Below, one piece after another: positions 61,792 to 64,000 of a DNA stretch of 64,000 bases; position 1 is the first letter of the stretch, and each line of letters starts with the position of its first letter. Position numbers and translations under genes: made by a program. Location: NCBI RefSeq assembly GCF_033807715.1, contig NC_084599.1, positions 5,414,625 through 5,478,624 on the forward strand. The letters run 5' to 3'. A model generated the notes under the pieces. The model worked only from the letters and a program-made list of their open reading frames with translations. It was not told the origin of the DNA and did no database searches. The DNA comes from Cololabis saira (taxonomy: Eukaryota > Chordata > Actinopteri > Beloniformes > Belonidae).

Positions 61792-62413
61792 GACTACGTT
61801 TACATGCAGTCAAAATTTGGGTTATTGCTAATATTCCGGTTACTGAAACATTCGGAATATTCCGTTTACATGGTAATTAATCATTTGGGATATCTGGATC
61901 AAACCAGCGACGCACGGAGAACATCATGACGCAATTCCCGTCATTTCCGCTTCTTCTTCCTGTATCCAAATTCAAAACAAATGCTGCTTCGCGCAACTTT
62001 TCTCTCACCTTCTTGTAAATCTTCTATCCCGGTACTTTCTACCGTCTACAAATGCAGAAATGTTCATATCCTTCATTACATTTATGAAGTGATTAGTCTC
62101 CTCCTGGTCTTGGTTTCTCCGTGTTTAGAAGAACTTCCTGGACTCAAAAGACCAGGATTCCTTGTGAACAGAGCATGTGCAGAAAACAAATTCCTGTTCC
62201 GTTTGATGGGGATATTCCGTTTGGTGTTTACGTGACCCAATATTCGGGTTTTAAAAGGAGTAACCCAGGGCTCATATTCGGGTTTTTAAAAACCCGAATA
62301 TGAGCAAATTCAGGTTATTCAAAGGGGTTATTGGTGTTTACATGGCCGTGCAAATTCGGGTTATTGCCAATATTCGGGTTTTAAAAGGGTTATTGATGCT
62401 TGGAAACGCAGTC
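61792..62413. mobile_element. TIR element with GACTACGTTTACATGCA-type ends
   Basis: GACTACGTTTACATGCA at 61792 pairs with TGCTTGGAAACGCAGTC at 62413. Subterminal GGGTTATTGCTAATATTC and GGGTTATTGCCAATATTC motifs recur. The stretch near 62268-62300 forms a GGGTTTTAAA/AAAACCCGAATATGAG foldback. Superfamily not determined. Confidence 0.6.
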
Positions 62414-63819
62414 TTTGACATCACAGTGAGTTTGTCCAGTTCTTCTTATAGTGTCTGTGGTTAAAGGGGGTGTTTGTCTCCTAATGGAGCTGAAACGTTA
62501 GCTTGCAAGAACGTCATCAAGACTCTGGTTTTGAAACAACATTTTGGAACAAATACGGCATGTTGGTCCAGCCTCTGTCCCAGCCCCTCGTCTTCACCGG
62601 GACCGCCTCTCGTCCCTCCAGAAACCCGCCTCTCTCTCAGAGGTGTTTCAGAGGGACACTAGAACCAGTCCTGGAGAGGTTCCAGGTCTTTTCATGTCAT
62701 GTTCTGGCCCCCGTCCAGCCCCCTTCCCCCTCTCCTCCCCCCCTCTGCGTCTACGTCTCTCTCCGCAGCGCCTGGCGCTCTCACAATCATTCCCATGATT
62801 CCCTCGGAGTCGGTACAGCGTGCCGGCAGGAAACTCGGCCAAGTGGGCTTCCTGAGAGAGCAGGAGAGGAAGTGCAGTAATCAGGAATCAGGAAGGGGGT
62901 GTGGGTTAAAAATAACCCGCCTATATAAGCTGCGAGCAGAACCCAGTCCGGTCCAAGTCTCGGTGTGCAGCTGAACACGCTCTGCTCTCCTCGCACGGCC
63001 GCGCCGGCCGCAGCCTGTCCAGGAAAGCGGATGTTTCCAAGAAGTTAAGCAATGAGATAAAGTTAGTGAGCTGAAGCCGCTCAGAACCCCGCGGCTGCAG
63101 GGACCCGGTTCTGAGTGGTTTTACTCTTACTGCTTGTAAAGAACCTAAAACACATCTGAGTCGTCCCTCAACAGTTCTCACGTTAGTCAACTTTGGCAGC
63201 AGGTGGACTCCAGAAGTGCTGGTTTACATGTTTCAGTTCTGGTCCGGGGGTCTGGTAGCGTTCACACTCCCGGGTTCAGCAGAGATTGTAATCTCACGTG
63301 CAGCAGAACCTCCACCAACCTCCCATCCATCAAAGTACATGGGGAGGACCGTAAACTTCAGCTGCGAGGAGAACCGGGCTCAGCGGTTGCACCATGAGGG
63401 AAAAACATTAGCAATAGTTTCAGAGAAGCATGAACATTTTAATAAGTTCTGCACTTAAAATTATTACTGTGAATTGGATCCATTTAAAGACGGTTGTCAA
63501 TCTTCCCAGCAGGGGACATCCGAGCTGATTCCCCCCGCAGTCAGTCAGTCTGTCCCAGATAAACAGATAAAGCCCCATCTCAGAGTCTGCAGAGCCAGTC
63601 CATCCAGGACTATGAGAGGAAGACTGAACCGGCACGACTCGTTTGTTTCCAGGAGAAAACTCCGGGGATCTGGACGCCTGTCAGTCCTGAGAGGACCTGG
63701 AACTTCCAGAGACACCTGAAGCGCCACTGAAAAGACAAGGTGCAGTTCCTCTGCTGGCCACTAGGGTCCGGCTCCAACAGTGAGTCAACCAGCACTGACC
63801 TCCACCATAAAAAAACCAA
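62414..63819. other. GC-richer unique-looking DNA; possible host promoter and exon; no CDS supported
   Basis: Overlapping frames of 60-125 codons on both strands, none with a domain. C/T-rich 62560-62760. The segment 62945-63100 is GC-rich and follows a TATA box, so it could be a 5' untranslated exon. This is the least repeat-like part of the window. Confidence 0.35.
62895..62929 (+). promoter_or_regulatory. Candidate core promoter: CACCC-type box, MEF2-like site, TATA box
   Basis: GGGGGTGTGGG (62895-62905) is a reversed CACCC box. TTAAAAATAA (62906-62915) fits the MEF2 consensus and lies in the palindrome GGGTTAAAAATAACCC. TATATAAG lies at 62922-62929. Initiation would be expected near 62950-62960. 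The compact order with proper spacing is the evidence; no transcript is visible. Confidence 0.45.
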
Positions 63820-64000
63820 CATCCAGCTGTTTACCAGCTGTTTGCCACCTGCTTACCACCTGCTTACCAGCTGTTTACCAACATCCAGCTTTTTACCAGC
63901 TGTTTACCAGCTGTTTATCAACATCCAGCTGTTTACCAGCTGTTTACCAGCTGGTTACCAGCTGTTTACCAATATCCAGCTTTTTACCAGCTGTTTACCA
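63820..64000. repeat. 12-bp-based tandem array (CCAGCTGTTTAC), continues past the window
   Basis: Units CCAGCTGTTTAC and variants (CCACCTGCTTAC, AACATCCAGCTTTTTAC). Each main unit contains the E-box CAGCTG or CACCTG followed by TGTTTAC, the forkhead core in reverse. About 14 units in the window. Confidence 0.9.

Overview
The window looks like teleost fish DNA that is almost entirely mobile elements and tandem repeats. The diagnostic content is a Rex3 LINE, several L2/Maui-type LINEs with ATTGA-type tails, a fish Tc1 element, hAT and Harbinger-type elements, tRNA-headed SINEs and a Ty3/gypsy element with a PNMA-like Gag. I found no host protein-coding gene that I can support; the only hint of one is a TATA-containing promoter-like stretch near 62.9 kb.

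Layout. 1-780: 43-bp array and right end of a P-like (THAP) element. 1680-4265: degenerate RTE LINE split by a 2.0-kb hAT element, itself split by a TIR element carrying a gene fragment and a perfect hairpin. 7.5 kb: intact-looking SINE with a 12-bp target duplication. 9.6-11.3 kb: 5' half of Rex3. 11.7-20.3 kb: L2 copies, one with a long reverse transcriptase ORF, with a SINE, a TTAA-flanked element, a Harbinger/MADF element and a second, antisense L2 nested among them. 21.8-24.1 kb: two TIR transposons. 24.5-25.5 kb: a 17-bp minisatellite. 26.5-28.9 kb: a long-TIR MITE and a TA-flanked transposon containing a broken hAT (BED finger) piece. 29.2-37.7 kb: a full-length gypsy element. 38.0-39.0 kb: P-like element with a THAP exon. 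40.8-43.8 kb: minisatellite and an L2 carrying an antisense L2 and a hAT MITE. 44.0-49.2 kb: an almost intact L1/Tx1-like LINE inserted in another LINE. 50.5-52.5 kb: an inverted pair of Harbinger-like copies. 53.0-54.7 kb: decayed Tc1. 55.9-57.1 kb: 5' end of an L2 with an SGNH-esterase ORF1. 59.8-62.4 kb: a second copy of the hAT family and two more TIR elements. 62.4-64.0 kb: promoter-like DNA and an E-box/forkhead-like array.

The most notable item is the gypsy element. One uninterrupted 1956-codon ORF joins a Gag with the PNMA-family N-terminal and capsid regions to protease, reverse transcriptase, RNase H and integrase. Its two LTRs are almost identical except for one sharply bounded block (183 versus 204 bp) that is unrelated between them. 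Because normal reverse transcription gives both LTRs the same U3, this block needs a special explanation.

Insertion order can often be read directly, because many insertions leave target duplications or can be compared with uninterrupted paralogues inside the same window. All family assignments rest on reading the sequence, without database searches.
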